NCBI GenBank assembly: GCA_963708155.1 | Contig: OY970183.1 | Location: 2,356,001-2,420,000, forward strand | DNA from: Methylovirgula sp963708155 | Lineage (GTDB): Bacteria > Pseudomonadota > Alphaproteobacteria > Rhizobiales > Beijerinckiaceae | Reading direction: 5' to 3' | Length of the DNA: 64,000 bases | Shown: one piece after another, positions 1 through 7,512 of the stretch | Layout: each line of letters opens with the position of its first letter | How positions within the stretch are numbered: the first letter of the stretch is position 1 | The notes under the pieces: generated by a model | What the model was told of the DNA's origin: nothing | What the model saw: the letters and a program-made list of their open reading frames with translations, nothing else | Databases searched by the model: none | Program-made: the position numbers and the translations under genes

Positions 1-2
1 CG

Positions 3-332
3 CAGGCGCCTGCCGCTGCGGCGGGCGTCGAAGCCAACGCGCCTCCGACCGCGCCGGAAATGCCGGCCCCCGAGCATCGCCGGCCGCCGCGTCGTCATCG
101 GCCGAACGTCGAGGGCGCGACCGCGGGCGGCGCCCATCGTCCAGACGACCGGCGCGAGAAAAAGCGCGATTTTTCGCCTAAGGACGCCCACCGCGGACCC
201 CGCAATGGCGAAGCGCGGGGCAAAGGCCAATGGTCCTCGGCCGAAAGGCCGCGCGAACGTCAGCCAGACCCCAATTCGCCTTTCGCCAAGCTGGCCATTC
301 TTAAACAGCGGATGGAAGAGGGAAAGACCTAG
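3..332 (+). CDS. C-terminal part of a basic, low-complexity protein (5' end outside window)
   Basis: The reading frame is open from the first bases of the window to a TAG at 330-332, so only the last 109 residues are visible. The tail is rich in Pro, Ala, Arg and charged residues and looks disordered; it ends in the hydrophobic-basic segment SPFAKLAILKQRMEEGKT. Alphaproteobacterial DEAD/SUV3-type helicases often finish with a comparable FAKLxxLK tail after a long basic linker, so an RNA helicase is possible, but no catalytic part lies in the window and this is a guess. It is separated from the acyl carrier protein gene by about 150 bases and probably does not belong to the lipid locus. Confidence 0.5.
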   Translation, partial: QAPAAAAGVEANAPPTAPEMPAPEHRRPPRRHRPNVEGATAGGAHRPDDRREKKRDFSPKDAHRGPRNGEARGKGQWSSAERPRERQPDPNSPFAKLAILKQRMEEGKT

Positions 333-486
333 GGCAAGGGCCTTTCGGGCCTTTCGCCGCGCTCACGCTGCACGGCATTGGGACTTTCCCGTCGACGCGC
401 TGGCATGGTATTCGAATTCGACCGGCCACAGCCGGCGCTGCGCTGGCGGCAATCGCAGAACGCTCTCGGAAAAAAGGGGGTCATCG

Positions 487-765
487 GTGGTGGATAGCAA
501 GGTTCCCGAGCAGAAGGATGAGCTCGTCAAGGAGATCGTTGACGTGATCGTCTCCGAAGGGATGATCGATCGCGATAAGGTCAAGATGGATGCCTCGATC
601 GAGAGCTTGGGTTTGAAGTCCATTGACATCGTCATGATCCTGACCGCGCTCGAAGAGAAATTCGACGTCTATATTCCGATGGATGGCCCTTTTCACGAGG
701 CCAAGGACGTCCAAAGCCTGATCGACGCGATGGCGAACTATATCGGCAAAGAGAAGACCGCCTGA
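487..765 (+). CDS. specialised acyl carrier protein
   Basis: A 92-residue acyl carrier protein that would hold acyl chains on a phosphopantetheine arm in the cytosol. The attachment serine is expected at about residue 45 in ESLGLKSIDIVMILTALEEKF, where GLKS replaces the canonical GxDSL, so this is not the housekeeping AcpP. The frame is open far upstream, but the ACP fold begins here and a purine-rich AAAAAAGGGGG stretch precedes the paired GTG codons at 487 and 490; either could be the start. The stop TGA at 763-765 directly abuts the ATG of the ketosynthase, implying translational coupling. By context it should serve the following chain-building enzymes and the serine palmitoyltransferase-type enzyme at 7513-8742. 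Confidence 0.88.
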   Translation: MVDSKVPEQKDELVKEIVDVIVSEGMIDRDKVKMDASIESLGLKSIDIVMILTALEEKFDVYIPMDGPFHEAKDVQSLIDAMANYIGKEKTA

Positions 766-1983
766 ATGGCTCAACGGCGGGTCGTGATCACCGGTATCGG
801 TGCGGTTTCGTCCTTGGGGATGGGCGCAAAGGCGCTCTGGGAGGGCGCGCGCGACGGCCGCTCTGGCGTACGCGAAACACGTTTCGTGCGGCCTTATCCC
901 GGCCGGATCAAGATTTCCGCCCAAGTCCCGGAGTATGACGCGTCGCTGTATCTCGACAAGGATACGCTCAGTCTTTGCGATCCAGTGATCGAATATCTGC
1001 TGATCAGTGCCGACGAGGCGGTCCAGCAGGCGGGCCTTTCGCGTGACGATTTGCAGGGGCCGCGCACCGCTGCGATTATCGGCACCGGCATTGCCGGAAT
1101 GAACACGATCGAGGAAGGCCTGTATACGGTCTTCACCCAGCAAGTGCGCCCCAGCCCGCTGACGATTCCGCGCCTGATCCCCAGCTCATGCCCGGCGATG
1201 GTCAGCATGCGCTTCGGCACCACCGGGCCGGCCTTCGCCGTGGGGAGCGCCTGCTCCTCGGCGACGCAGGCAATCGGCATCGGCGCTCAGATGATCCGCG
1301 CTGGCATGATCGATCGCGCTATTGTCGGCGGCACGGAAGATTGCGTCACCATAGGGACGATGCTGGCCTGGGAGGCGCTGCGCGTTCTCACGCCGAATTT
1401 CTGCCGGCCCTTCTCCAAGGACCGCAATGGCATGGTGATCGGCGCGGGCGCGGGTGTCTTCATTCTCGAGGCGGAAGACATCGCCGCGCAACGCAAGGCT
1501 CATGTGCTCGCCGAACTCGCCGGCTACGGTACGACAAGCGATGCCAAGGATCCTGTGCGGCCGGATGTCAACGGCGCGGCGGCCTGCATGCGCGATGCGA
1601 TCGCCGATGCCGGCGTCACGCCCGACGAGATCGATTACATCAACGCGCACGGCACCGGCACGACCGTCAACGATCTTACCGAGTCGGAGGCGATCGGCAT
1701 CGTCTTCGGCAAGCGCGGCCCGCACGTGCCCGTCTCCTCGACCAAGCCGGTGCATGGTCACGGCCTCGGCGTCGGCGGCGCCTTCGAACTGATCGTCACG
1801 CTCGGCGCATTGCGGGAGAACATCGCGCCGCCAACCATCAACTGGCGCGTCACCGACGAGAAATGCCCGGTGGATTGCATCCCCAACGAAGCTCGACCAA
1901 TGCCGATCAATGTGGCCATGTCGAATTCCTTCGCCTTCGGCGGGATCAATGCGACGCTGGTCGTGCGGCGCTACGATGCGTAA
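766..1983 (+). CDS. beta-ketoacyl-ACP synthase (FabF/KAS II type)
   Basis: A 405-residue thiolase-fold condensing enzyme that extends an acyl chain by two carbons from malonyl-ACP. The catalytic triad is readable: Cys163 in GSACSSA, His295 in INAHGTGT and His332 in KPVHGHGLGVGG, the last replacing the usual KSMTGHLLGAAG and marking a divergent, specialised subfamily. Length is normal for FabF. The ATG follows the acyl carrier protein stop without a gap. With the dehydratases and reductase downstream it forms a dedicated elongation set, comparable in concept to the rhizobial acpXL or nodFE systems. It is unlikely to be the housekeeping fabF because it has no fabG, fabD or acpP neighbours. Confidence 0.9.
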   Translation: MAQRRVVITGIGAVSSLGMGAKALWEGARDGRSGVRETRFVRPYPGRIKISAQVPEYDASLYLDKDTLSLCDPVIEYLLISADEAVQQAGLSRDDLQGPRTAAIIGTGIAGMNTIEEGLYTVFTQQVRPSPLTIPRLIPSSCPAMVSMRFGTTGPAFAVGSACSSATQAIGIGAQMIRAGMIDRAIVGGTEDCVTIGTMLAWEALRVLTPNFCRPFSKDRNGMVIGAGAGVFILEAEDIAAQRKAHVLAELAGYGTTSDAKDPVRPDVNGAAACMRDAIADAGVTPDEIDYINAHGTGTTVNDLTESEAIGIVFGKRGPHVPVSSTKPVHGHGLGVGGAFELIVTLGALRENIAPPTINWRVTDEKCPVDCIPNEARPMPINVAMSNSFAFGGINATLVVRRYDA

Positions 1984-2003
1984 CCCTGTTGCCGAGAGCC
2001 GCC

Positions 2004-2390
2004 ATGTCGGTTGAGCGCGCGCTCGGCACATTCACGGTTCGTGCATCATTGGCAGAAGCCGATGCCTTTCGCCGAGAAACTGGCGGCATTGGCGAAAAAA
2101 TTCCCTTCACCTTTCCCGTTCGCTGGCTGGCACGGCCGGATTTCCACGTAATCGCGGCGGAGATGATCGGCGACAGCGATTGGGTACCGATCCATGAATC
2201 GCAGAGCTTCGATTATCGCGCGCCGCTCGTGGCCGACGCCGATTATGCGATGACAGTGAGGATGCAGCGGCAGACGGAGCCGTCGCGGATCATCCTCCTT
2301 GCCGATGTCGGTGCGCCAGGCGAGCAATCCGTGCTCAGCATGGAAATGATCCTGCGGATTGTGCCGCTGCCGAAGGAGGCCGCCGCGTGA
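2004..2390 (+). CDS. hot-dog fold dehydratase-like protein, first of a pair
   Basis: A 128-residue protein whose pattern (Phe-Pro-Val-Arg-Trp near residue 36, then an HESQSFDYRAPLVADADYAM segment) fits the substrate-binding, FAS1/MaoC N-terminal-type hot-dog domain. Such domains often pair with a catalytic MaoC-like hot-dog domain, which is what the next gene encodes. I chose the ATG at 2004 because the upstream part of the open frame lies antiparallel in meaning to the ketosynthase gene. Its TGA overlaps the GTG of the next gene (GTGA at 2387-2390), so the two are probably coupled and may form a heterodimeric 3-hydroxyacyl dehydratase. I see no catalytic His/Asp of its own. Confidence 0.65.
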   Translation: MSVERALGTFTVRASLAEADAFRRETGGIGEKIPFTFPVRWLARPDFHVIAAEMIGDSDWVPIHESQSFDYRAPLVADADYAMTVRMQRQTEPSRIILLADVGAPGEQSVLSMEMILRIVPLPKEAAA

Positions 2391-2812
2391 TCTCCGCGCT
2401 CGTGGAATCACCCGCATTTCCGAAAGCCGGCGACAAGCTTCCGCCGCAGACCTTCGGGCCTTTCGACATGCCGCGTCTTGCCCGCTACGCGGACGTCTCC
2501 GGCGATACCAATCCGATCCATCTCGACGCCGCGCTGGCGCAGCAGGCAGGCCTCGCGGCGCCGCCTGTTCAAGGGATGTTGCTGATGAGCGCGTTCGAGC
2601 CGGCGCTCGCCGCCTGGCAGCCGCATCTTGTTCTGCAGCGACTCTCGGCCAAATTTCTGCGTCCGGTCCTCGCGGGCGAGAGCATCATCGTCTCGGGCCG
2701 CGTCGGCAACGTGGCGGGCGACCGCGTAACGCTGCGCCTGATGGCGCACAATGCGCAGGGCGAGATTGTCGTTCTCGGCGAGGCCGTGCTTATCGCGGCA
2801 AGCGGCGCCTGA
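2387..2812 (+). CDS. MaoC-like (R)-3-hydroxyacyl dehydratase
   Basis: A 141-residue hot-dog protein carrying the hydratase-2 signature YADVSGDTNPIHLDAALA followed by GLAAPPVQGMLLMSAF; the Asp and His in this motif are the expected catalytic pair. It would dehydrate 3-hydroxyacyl-ACP (or CoA) to the enoyl form. The GTG start at 2387 is supported by an upstream GAAGGAGG and by the four-base overlap with the preceding hot-dog gene. The following reductase starts one base after its stop. The set ketosynthase, dehydratase pair and reductase lacks an enoyl reductase, so the general cellular FabI must complete each cycle, or the product keeps its double bond or hydroxyl group. Confidence 0.8.
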   Translation: MISALVESPAFPKAGDKLPPQTFGPFDMPRLARYADVSGDTNPIHLDAALAQQAGLAAPPVQGMLLMSAFEPALAAWQPHLVLQRLSAKFLRPVLAGESIIVSGRVGNVAGDRVTLRLMAHNAQGEIVVLGEAVLIAASGA

Positions 2813-2813
2813 C

Positions 2814-3608
2814 ATGCGCGCGCCGCGCAACATCCTCATTACCGGCGCCTCAAGCGGCATCGGGCGAGCGCTGGCCTTGGCCTATGCGGCGCCGGGCGTG
2901 CACCTCGCGCTTCTCGGCCGCAGCGAGGCGCGCCTCGCGGAAGTCGCGACGGCGGCGCAGGCGCAGGGCGCTTCCGTCTCCGCCGCACAGGTCGATGTCC
3001 GCGACCGCGCGGCGATGAGCGCCTGGATCGCCGCCGCCGACGCTGCTACGCCTTTCGATCTCGTCATCGCCAATGCGGGCATCACCTCGGGTCTGGCCGA
3101 CGGCGTGACGGCGGAAGAGCCGGAGGCCGTGCGCGCGCTGCTCGCGACCAATCTTTTCGGCGTGCTCAATACGGTCGAGCCGCTGATCGCGCCGATGTGC
3201 GCACGCGGGCAGGGGCAGATCGCCGTTATCGGCTCGCTCGCAGGCCTGCGCGGCCTGCCGTTTTCGCCGGCCTATAGCGCCAGCAAGGCGGCGGTCCATG
3301 CCTATGCGGAATCCTTGCGCGGACGTCTCGAGCGGCGCGGCGTTCTGGTGAGCCTTGTCGTTGCCGGCTTCGTCAAGACGCCGCTCAATGACTCGATCAG
3401 CGCCGTCAAACCCTTCGAAGTCAGCGACACGCGCGCAGCCGAAATTATCAAAAATGGCCTGACGCAGGGGCGGGCGGTGATCGCCTTTCCCGCAGCGCTC
3501 TATTTGGCGACCCGGCTGGCCCGCAGCCTGCCGCCGCGCTTCGTCGACTGGCTGTTCACCCGTTTTTCGGTCAATGTTCCGGAAACGAAAGAAAGAGTGA
3601 AGTCCTGA
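2814..3608 (+). CDS. short-chain dehydrogenase/reductase (candidate 3-ketoacyl or 3-ketosphinganine reductase)
   Basis: A 264-residue classical SDR: nucleotide-binding TGASSGIG at residues 10-17, NAG motif in VIANAGI, catalytic Ser141 and the Y154-x3-K158 pair in YSASK. A start at 2814 gives the normal N-terminus; the open frame upstream lies inside the dehydratase gene. The C-terminus has an extra hydrophobic, arginine-spotted segment that could touch the membrane. Within the locus it could reduce the 3-ketoacyl-ACP made by the ketosynthase, or the 3-ketosphinganine made by the serine palmitoyltransferase-type enzyme, since no separate ceramide reductase (CerR) is visible. Sequence alone does not decide between these roles. 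Confidence 0.85.
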   Translation: MRAPRNILITGASSGIGRALALAYAAPGVHLALLGRSEARLAEVATAAQAQGASVSAAQVDVRDRAAMSAWIAAADAATPFDLVIANAGITSGLADGVTAEEPEAVRALLATNLFGVLNTVEPLIAPMCARGQGQIAVIGSLAGLRGLPFSPAYSASKAAVHAYAESLRGRLERRGVLVSLVVAGFVKTPLNDSISAVKPFEVSDTRAAEIIKNGLTQGRAVIAFPAALYLATRLARSLPPRFVDWLFTRFSVNVPETKERVKS

Positions 3609-3725
3609 TCTGATGGCGGGCGAGCGTCCCCTTGTTCTGGCAAGGGTTTTCGTGTTCAAACACGGGCGGAACCGCAAGCGCAGACGCCGGCAGACGGCGA
3701 ATAAGAATTTGAGAGGAATGCGCTC

Positions 3726-5023
3726 TTGATCGTCCTCGAAATCGTGCGCGTCTTTTTCGATGTCCTTTTGACACTCGCCGTTCTCGGCCTTGTTTTCGTT
3801 GGCGGCAGTTTTCTGCTTCTCATCGCGATCAATATCATCGAGCTTGTCACCGGCACGCGTTGGCGCACGCCCATCGCGCCGGTGAAATTGAGCGACGAGA
3901 TGCTGCCGCATGTGCTCGTGCAGATTCCCGCTTTCAATGAAGGCGAACTCGCCGCCGATGCGCTGCGCGCCGCCGCCACGCTCGCTTGGCCGAAGGAAAA
4001 GCTGCATATCCAGCTTCTCGACGACAGCACGGACGATACACCCGTATTTGCCGCGGCGGTCGCCGAGCAATTGCGCGCGCAGGGTTTTGACATCCAGCAT
4101 CTCCGCCGCGAGGATCGCAACGGCTTCAAGGCCGGCGCGCTCGCTGCCGGGCTCACCAAGAGCACCGCGCCGGTCATTGCCGTGCTCGACATCGACTTCC
4201 GGCCGCCGCGCGAATGGCTGCGCGTCGCGGTTCCGTATCTTCTCGCCGACCCACGCGCGGGCTTCCTGCAATCGCGTTGCGAATTCTCCAACTATCGGAC
4301 GAATTGGCTGACGCGCATCCAGGGCCTGATGCTCGATTCGCATTACGTGATGGAGCAGGCGACGCGCTATCGCGCCGGCTGGCTGTTTCAGTTCAACGGC
4401 ACGGGCGGCCTCTGGCGCCGCGCGGCGATTGAAGCCGCAGGCGGCTGGTCGGGCGATTCCCTGTGCGAGGATCTCGATCTTGCGGTTCGCGCCGAGCTTG
4501 CCAATTGGCACGGTATCTTCCTGATGGAGCCGGCGGTGCCGGGCCTCGTGCCGGAACAGTTGGGACATTGGCGCACGCAGCAGAGCCGTTGGTCGAACGG
4601 CTTCGTGCAAGTCGCACGCAAGCTCATCGGCGATGTCTGGGCCTCCAAATGGTCATTCCGGAAAAAGCTGTCGGCCTTCGCGCTGATCCTGATCCAGGCG
4701 TTCTATCCTTGCGCGGCGCTCGCGACGGTCTCGCTGATCATCTGCATCCTGCTGGGTGGACTCGCGCCCTATATCCCGCTGATCGAATTTCTGCTGGTGC
4801 TGATCGCGCTTGTCGCCGTGGGCATGACACTCGTGCCCTATCTGATCTTGCGGCGGGGCTCGCTCTGGCAATATCTTTTCACCGTCATTTCGGTGCCGCC
4901 GATGCTCGTTTTTATGAGTGTCTCCAACGCGCCTGCGATCGTCTGCACGTTATTCAGCCGGGGCGCGAGGAGTTCAAGCGCACGCCAAAGTCGCGGCAAG
5001 CGACGACGCCCGAAGTCAATTGA
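3726..5023 (+). CDS. membrane family 2 glycosyltransferase (CslA-like), candidate ceramide glycosyltransferase; one frameshift
   Basis: A processive-type GT2 enzyme with an N-terminal membrane helix, the nucleotide-sugar motif LLDDSTDD near residue 100, DID at about 155-157, EDLD at about 248-251 and QQSRW at 285-289, then four C-terminal membrane helices. The TTG at 3726 follows GAGAGGAA. The frame shifts near 4962: the homologous ending (EEFKRTPK, stop at 5021-5023) is found one frame over, while the uncorrected frame runs into antisense sequence to 5177. CslA-like enzymes make mannans or add single hexoses; its position behind the acyl genes and facing the ceramide genes suggests it glycosylates the lipid made here. 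The sugar cannot be inferred. Confidence 0.8.
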
Positions 5024-5027
5024 ATGG

Positions 5028-5063
5028 CAAAAAGACAATGGCCGGGGGATAAGCCCGGCCATT
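5028..5063 (-). terminator. rho-independent terminator for the desaturase operon
   Basis: Ten-base arms AATGGCCGGG (5037-5046) and CCCGGCCATT (5054-5063) are perfectly complementary with a seven-base loop. Read on the - strand the stem is followed by GTCTTTTTG. It lies just past the expected desaturase stop near 5093, and also just after the glycosyltransferase stop on the other strand. Confidence 0.8.
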
Positions 5064-5092
5064 GGCGTGACATTGCGAAGTCGAAAGCTCGC

Positions 5093-6117
5093 TTATTTGT
5101 CGCCGCGGCTCCCGCTGCATGGCGCACGATCGAGCGATCGACGCGGGAATAGAGCGTGTAGCGCGGATCGAAAATGAAGGTGAAGAAGAGCTTCGTCCAC
5201 GATTTATGCGTCTTCAGATGGTCGTAGAATTCCGGTGCCATCCGCTTCAGTTCGGGCAATAGCCGCCACGGGATTTCCGGAAAATCGTGGTGCTCGTTGT
5301 GGTAGCCGATGTTGAGCGCCACGAGATTCAGCGGCCCATAATAATCGTAGGTTTCCTGGTGCGGATCGAAGGTGAAATGCTCCTGGACCCAACGCGCGCC
5401 CAGGGGATGCAGACCGCCGACCGAAAACCAGAACGACGCGAAGAGATAAAGCAGCGCGTTCCAGCCGAAGAAATAGAGGATCGCCAGATCGAAGACGGCA
5501 ACGACGGCGGTATTGATATACGTCCACTTGCCCCAGATCGGCACCGTGCCCTTCAGCCGTCCGAGCCGGGTGAGCTGCCAGAAGGCGAAGCCGAAGAGCC
5601 AGAAGGCCTTGCCGTACCAGCGATTGCCCGCGATCCTTGCCTCGAGATGGCCGGGCAGATCGGCGTCGAAATCATAATCGCCAAGATGCGAATGATGCTT
5701 CTGGTGATAGCAGCGAAAACCCATCGCCGTCGGGAAAGCGTTCGGCAGGTCGGCGAGGATCGCCACCCATTTGTTGGCAGTGGGATTTTTGAAGATCGTG
5801 TTGTGAACCGCGTCATGAATGACGACGAACATCGCGTGATTGGCGAAGGCGCCGATGCAATAGGCCGCGATCAGCGCCGCCCACCAATAGCCAAGGCCGA
5901 GATGACCGAAATAGCCCGCGATGGCGATCTGGCCGATGACGACGGCGAGGGTGATGACGGCGGTGATCGGATCAGTGACGATCAAGCCCGCGACTTCAGG
6001 ATGCGCGGCCAGGATGGCACGGCGGCGCTGCGGATGCGGCCGCATCGGCTCCGCGACGAGAAAGTTGTCGGGAACCTCTTTGGCCGGTTCGTAATGTTCT
6101 CGACTCGCTATGTTCAT
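5093..6117 (-). CDS. sphingolipid delta-4 desaturase (dihydroceramide desaturase, DEGS1-like)
   Basis: A membrane di-iron desaturase strikingly like animal DEGS1. The three histidine boxes are HDAVH (residues 101-105), HQKHH (138-142) and HNEHH (273-277), the last inside GYHNEHHDFPEIPW. Further family marks are RPHPQRRRAIL near residue 30, ETYDYYGPLNL and, towards the end, LYSRVDR. It would insert the 4,5-double bond into the sphingoid base of dihydroceramide. The ATG at 6117 fits the family N-terminus better than the GTG/ATG codons upstream. The present frame reads on to 4954, but a one-base shift near 5100 gives the short ending GDK plus TAA at 5093-5095, immediately before a good terminator; the exact C-terminus is therefore uncertain. 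Confidence 0.88.
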
Positions 6118-6237
6118 GCGCAGGGTTCCCCGTCGCGCCCGATGATCGCCCCCCAGCGAACTCACAAGCTTACCAGTAACGAAAAAGCCGCCTCTTGCGA
6201 AGGGCTAGGATCAACTTTGGAAACAAACCAAATGGAC

Positions 6238-6283
6238 CTGAGCAAGGCCGGCGATTGCAGCGTATTCCGCCGGTCTTGCTCAG
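6238..6283 (-). terminator. long hairpin after the acyltransferase gene
   Basis: Sixteen-base arms at 6238-6253 and 6268-6283 (CTGAGCAAG-GCCGGCG against CGCCGG-TCTTGCTCAG) pair with one mismatch and overlap the stop codon of the - strand acyltransferase. The - strand sequence after the stem is only moderately T-rich, so termination is likely but may be partial, leaving some read-through into the desaturase gene. Confidence 0.6.
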
Positions 6284-7443
6284 GCTGTCTTTGCCGGTGA
6301 AACGGCGGTCAAATCTTTGCCGTAGATGCGGTGAACCTTGTCGATCTTGGCGCCGGAAAGTTCGATCGGTCTGCGCATGCCGAGATTATCCTCCAGCACC
6401 CAGCCGAATTCGACATGTTCCACGCTCGGATATTGGCGCGTGCGGCGGCGCGATTCCTCGATGAAGGCGAGAATGACAGCGCCGCCGGCGGCCTTGCGCT
6501 GCAACGCCTTGCGGATGCCGAAGAGCGCCAGCCGCATGGTTTTGTAGCGGTGCTTGCGCAGACGCGAGATCAGCTTCGGCAGGCCGAAGGGCAACAGCTT
6601 GCCGCCGAGATCCTGGGTGATTTCGTTGAGGTTCGGCAAAATGACGCCGAACGCCTGCGCCACGCCATCGAGTTCGACGATAAAGCCGCCTTCTGGCGGC
6701 ATGATGAATTTGAGCGAATCCGCCGAAGCCATGAATTCTTCATAGGTGAAGGGGACAAAGCCCCAGTTGTCGCTCCAGGCGTCGTTGAAGATATCGACGA
6801 TCAGCTTCGCTTCGTCCTTGATCTTGTTGAGATCGATCGTGCGGATTTTCAGCCGGTCGCGCCATTCGGGCCGCGCGATGATGCCGGCGTCCTGATTGCG
6901 ATCCTTGTCCGAAATGTCATAGCGATAGGAGATGACGTCGCGCGCCTTGGCGTAGCCGCGCTTTTCCAGCATTGCCGAGAGATAGGGCGGGCTCCACGGC
7001 ATAAGGATCATCGGCACCGTCTCGAAGCCTTCGACCAGCACACCGACTTCGCCCCAGACATCGGGGGAGAACGGGCCATGGATGAGCCCGGCGCCGCGGT
7101 CGCGCAGCCAGGTTTCCGCTGCTTCGAGCAGTCCCGAAAGCACGGCGTCGTCTTCGATGACGTCGAGGCAGCCGAATTGTGCCGGCGAAGCGCCGAGCGG
7201 CACGATGGTCTTGTAGATCTGCGCCTGGATGCGGCCCGCGAGCTTGCCGTCCTTGTAGGCGATCCACGCTTGCCAATCGACGGACTTATAATGCGGGTTG
7301 AGCTTGGAGCCGAGCAATGTCCAGCGCTCGGCATCGAGCTGCGGCGCAAAGCCCTTCCGGCCCGTGTAGATGAGCCGCGGAACCTTGCAGAAATCGAGAA
7401 ACGCGCCGAGCCCGCTTACGGGAACGATTTTGATTTCGTTCAT
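6280..7443 (-). CDS. GNAT-fold acyltransferase, candidate bacterial ceramide synthase
   Basis: A 387-residue protein of the long GNAT-like family often labelled N-acetyltransferase or, wrongly, dATP pyrophosphohydrolase. Visible landmarks are an N-terminal half with WIAYKDGKLAGRIQAQIYK and a second half with GGFIVELDGVAQAFGVILPN and a closing FGWVLEDN segment, typical of two tandem GNAT halves. Proteins of this type act as bacterial ceramide synthase in Caulobacter, joining a fatty acid to a sphingoid base amine. The gene starts 70 bases after the serine palmitoyltransferase-type gene on the same strand and is followed by the sphingolipid desaturase, which supports the ceramide role. The family assignment is from memory of sequence style, so the specific activity is inferred. 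Confidence 0.7.
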   Translation of the reverse strand: MNEIKIVPVSGLGAFLDFCKVPRLIYTGRKGFAPQLDAERWTLLGSKLNPHYKSVDWQAWIAYKDGKLAGRIQAQIYKTIVPLGASPAQFGCLDVIEDDAVLSGLLEAAETWLRDRGAGLIHGPFSPDVWGEVGVLVEGFETVPMILMPWSPPYLSAMLEKRGYAKARDVISYRYDISDKDRNQDAGIIARPEWRDRLKIRTIDLNKIKDEAKLIVDIFNDAWSDNWGFVPFTYEEFMASADSLKFIMPPEGGFIVELDGVAQAFGVILPNLNEITQDLGGKLLPFGLPKLISRLRKHRYKTMRLALFGIRKALQRKAAGGAVILAFIEESRRRTRQYPSVEHVEFGWVLEDNLGMRRPIELSGAKIDKVHRIYGKDLTAVSPAKTA

Positions 7444-7512
7444 CTCACATCCTGGGCCGGCGTCGCCGGGCGTATCGCATGATCCGGAACTTCGCGGCCC
7501 TGCCGGCTTTGG

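Noticed and set aside
3609..3725. A hairpin-like stretch between the reductase and glycosyltransferase genes
   Set aside because: CCCTTG and CAAGGG arms near 3628-3645 are short, lack a T-run and are likely incidental.
2850..4610. A 586-residue - strand open frame across the reductase and glycosyltransferase genes
   Set aside because: It crosses two well-supported + strand genes and has an Arg/Glu-rich shadow composition.
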